This document shows positions 62,996-64,000 of a stretch of DNA of 64,000 bases, in pieces. The stretch lies in assembly GCA_029783825.1 (NCBI GenBank), contig JAREIK010003009.1:35161-99160 (forward strand). The letters are read 5' to 3'. Under the pieces are notes generated by a model. That model searched no databases, had not been told where the DNA came from, and worked only from the letters and a program-made list of their open reading frames with translations. Both the position numbers and the translations under genes were made by a program. This DNA comes from Sapria himalayana (taxonomy: Eukaryota; Streptophyta; Magnoliopsida; Malpighiales; Rafflesiaceae). Numbering within the stretch: position 1 is the stretch's first letter; every line of letters begins with the position of its first letter.

Positions 62996-64000
62996 AGTTT
63001 AGGATGTCAAATTAAATTAAATTGATTATACTCGATTGAACTAGTTTGAACTATTCTACCAACTTCTAGAAAACACACTAATATTCACACATGTAATTGA
63101 AAATAATTGAGCAAGTGTTTCTCAATTCACACTGAAATATTCTCATGATATGTGTTGTTGTGTGCTAGGAACCCCCAAATCACATTTATTTATAGGCAAG
63201 ATTCCAATTTTTTTAATTTTTGATGCAACATTTAGTAAGCCAACACATAGCTTTCACATGTCAAGTCAATCCTTGGCAGGTATAGACATCATCATATAAC
63301 AAGCACACTTTCAAGCCCTTGGCATTAATGCACGAGAATACATAGTAAGCAATTAATCAATAATTATCACTCATGTAAGACAAGACATGGAAATCATACA
63401 TACTAACACATGCTATTCATGCAAGTAAGAATGTGATAAGCTTGTAAGTCAACATATGATATAAAAATAATTATTCTTATTAATTTTTTCATAGACTTTA
63501 TTGTAATTTTCCTACACGATTCATTTATATTCTTATGGTTGCACTTATCTTTAACAAAGATTATCATGGTGTGTGTGTGTGTGTGTGTAAAGATTTATAT
63601 TTATCATATATCTAACATTTTATAAATTAAATTTATCTTAAACATAATAACTTCATATTTATGTTTCTTGAAATAAAACACTTATATTTCTAATAATTTC
63701 AATATTCCTTCAAAAGATGTTTCTTAGTGTGTGATTCCTTGTGATCTCTCTTCTGTTAGTGATGAGTAGACTTGTTGAATCAAGTTTAGTAATATTAAAA
63801 TAATTATTTCATTCTGATATAATAAGATCAACATATAGCAATGTGTCATGAACACTCAAGCTAAGAGAGTATAAAATATATGAACCAAACTTTTTTGTAC
63901 ATAATTACTATCAAGAATAATATTTTTAAAAACAAATAGCATGGTAATAAAAATCTGAACCAACAACTTGGTAGACTGATCGGCAAAAGATGTTAAATAC
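62996..64000. other. AT-rich non-coding right flank
   Basis: No gene, terminal repeat or transposase is recognised on either strand. A short (GT)n lies at 63571-63588. The sequence is non-repetitive at the scale I can see and could be the original host flank of the array or part of an unrecognised retroelement. Confidence 0.5.

Noticed and set aside
62996..64000. Possible LTR retrotransposon at the right edge
   Set aside because: I found no paired LTRs, primer binding site, polypurine tract or reverse transcriptase frame in the visible part.

Overview
The window is nuclear DNA of a flowering plant. The evidence is plant-type CACTA (En/Spm) transposases with plant-specific domains, a fragment of a SMAX1-LIKE/D53 gene and a fragment resembling kinesin-12. 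The sequence is AT-rich. I cannot assign a species, and I see no intact host gene.

Two components make up nearly everything. The first is a very long degenerate tetranucleotide array, TCTA on the + strand at about 1-4613, 13357-13843 and 28861-30375, and the same repeat in the opposite orientation (GATA on the + strand) at about 48122-62540. Together it covers roughly 21 kb. The second is a set of CACTA transposons sitting in or against that array. Element A (4614-13356) has both termini and a TAT target duplication. It carries no transposase, only fragments of captured host genes: tubulin-folding cofactor D (7060-8500), a SMAX1-LIKE gene (10440-12030) and probably a kinesin-12 (12655-12835). 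The SMAX1-LIKE fragment lies inside a separate nested Pack-MULE (10197-12179) with long terminal inverted repeats and a 9-bp target duplication. Element B (13844-28836) has a decayed TNP2-type transposase and a second TNPA-like gene, both on +, and is interrupted near its 3' end by a 553-bp GC-rich hAT-type MITE with a perfect 8-bp duplication. Element C (30376-38418) lies on the minus strand and is cut off inside its transposase exactly where element D begins. Element D (38419 to about 48112, + strand) has the best preserved TNP2/TNPA pair but no recognisable 3' terminus. The inverted GATA array starts immediately after it.

The transposon genes normally work as a pair: the TNP2-like protein is the DDE transposase and the TNPA-like protein binds the subterminal repeats. 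Every copy here has stops or frameshifts, many of them C-to-T or G-to-A changes, as expected for old methylated transposons.

The structures most worth following up are the Pack-MULE nested in a Pack-CACTA, the reversal of array orientation at the end of element D, and a higher-order order of sub-motifs (GGTA, then GAGA, then GACTGA/GACTAA, then AGTCAGGCAGAC) that recurs six times in the inverted array. The right edge (62556-64000) is AT-rich non-coding DNA with an 80-bp tandem repeat.
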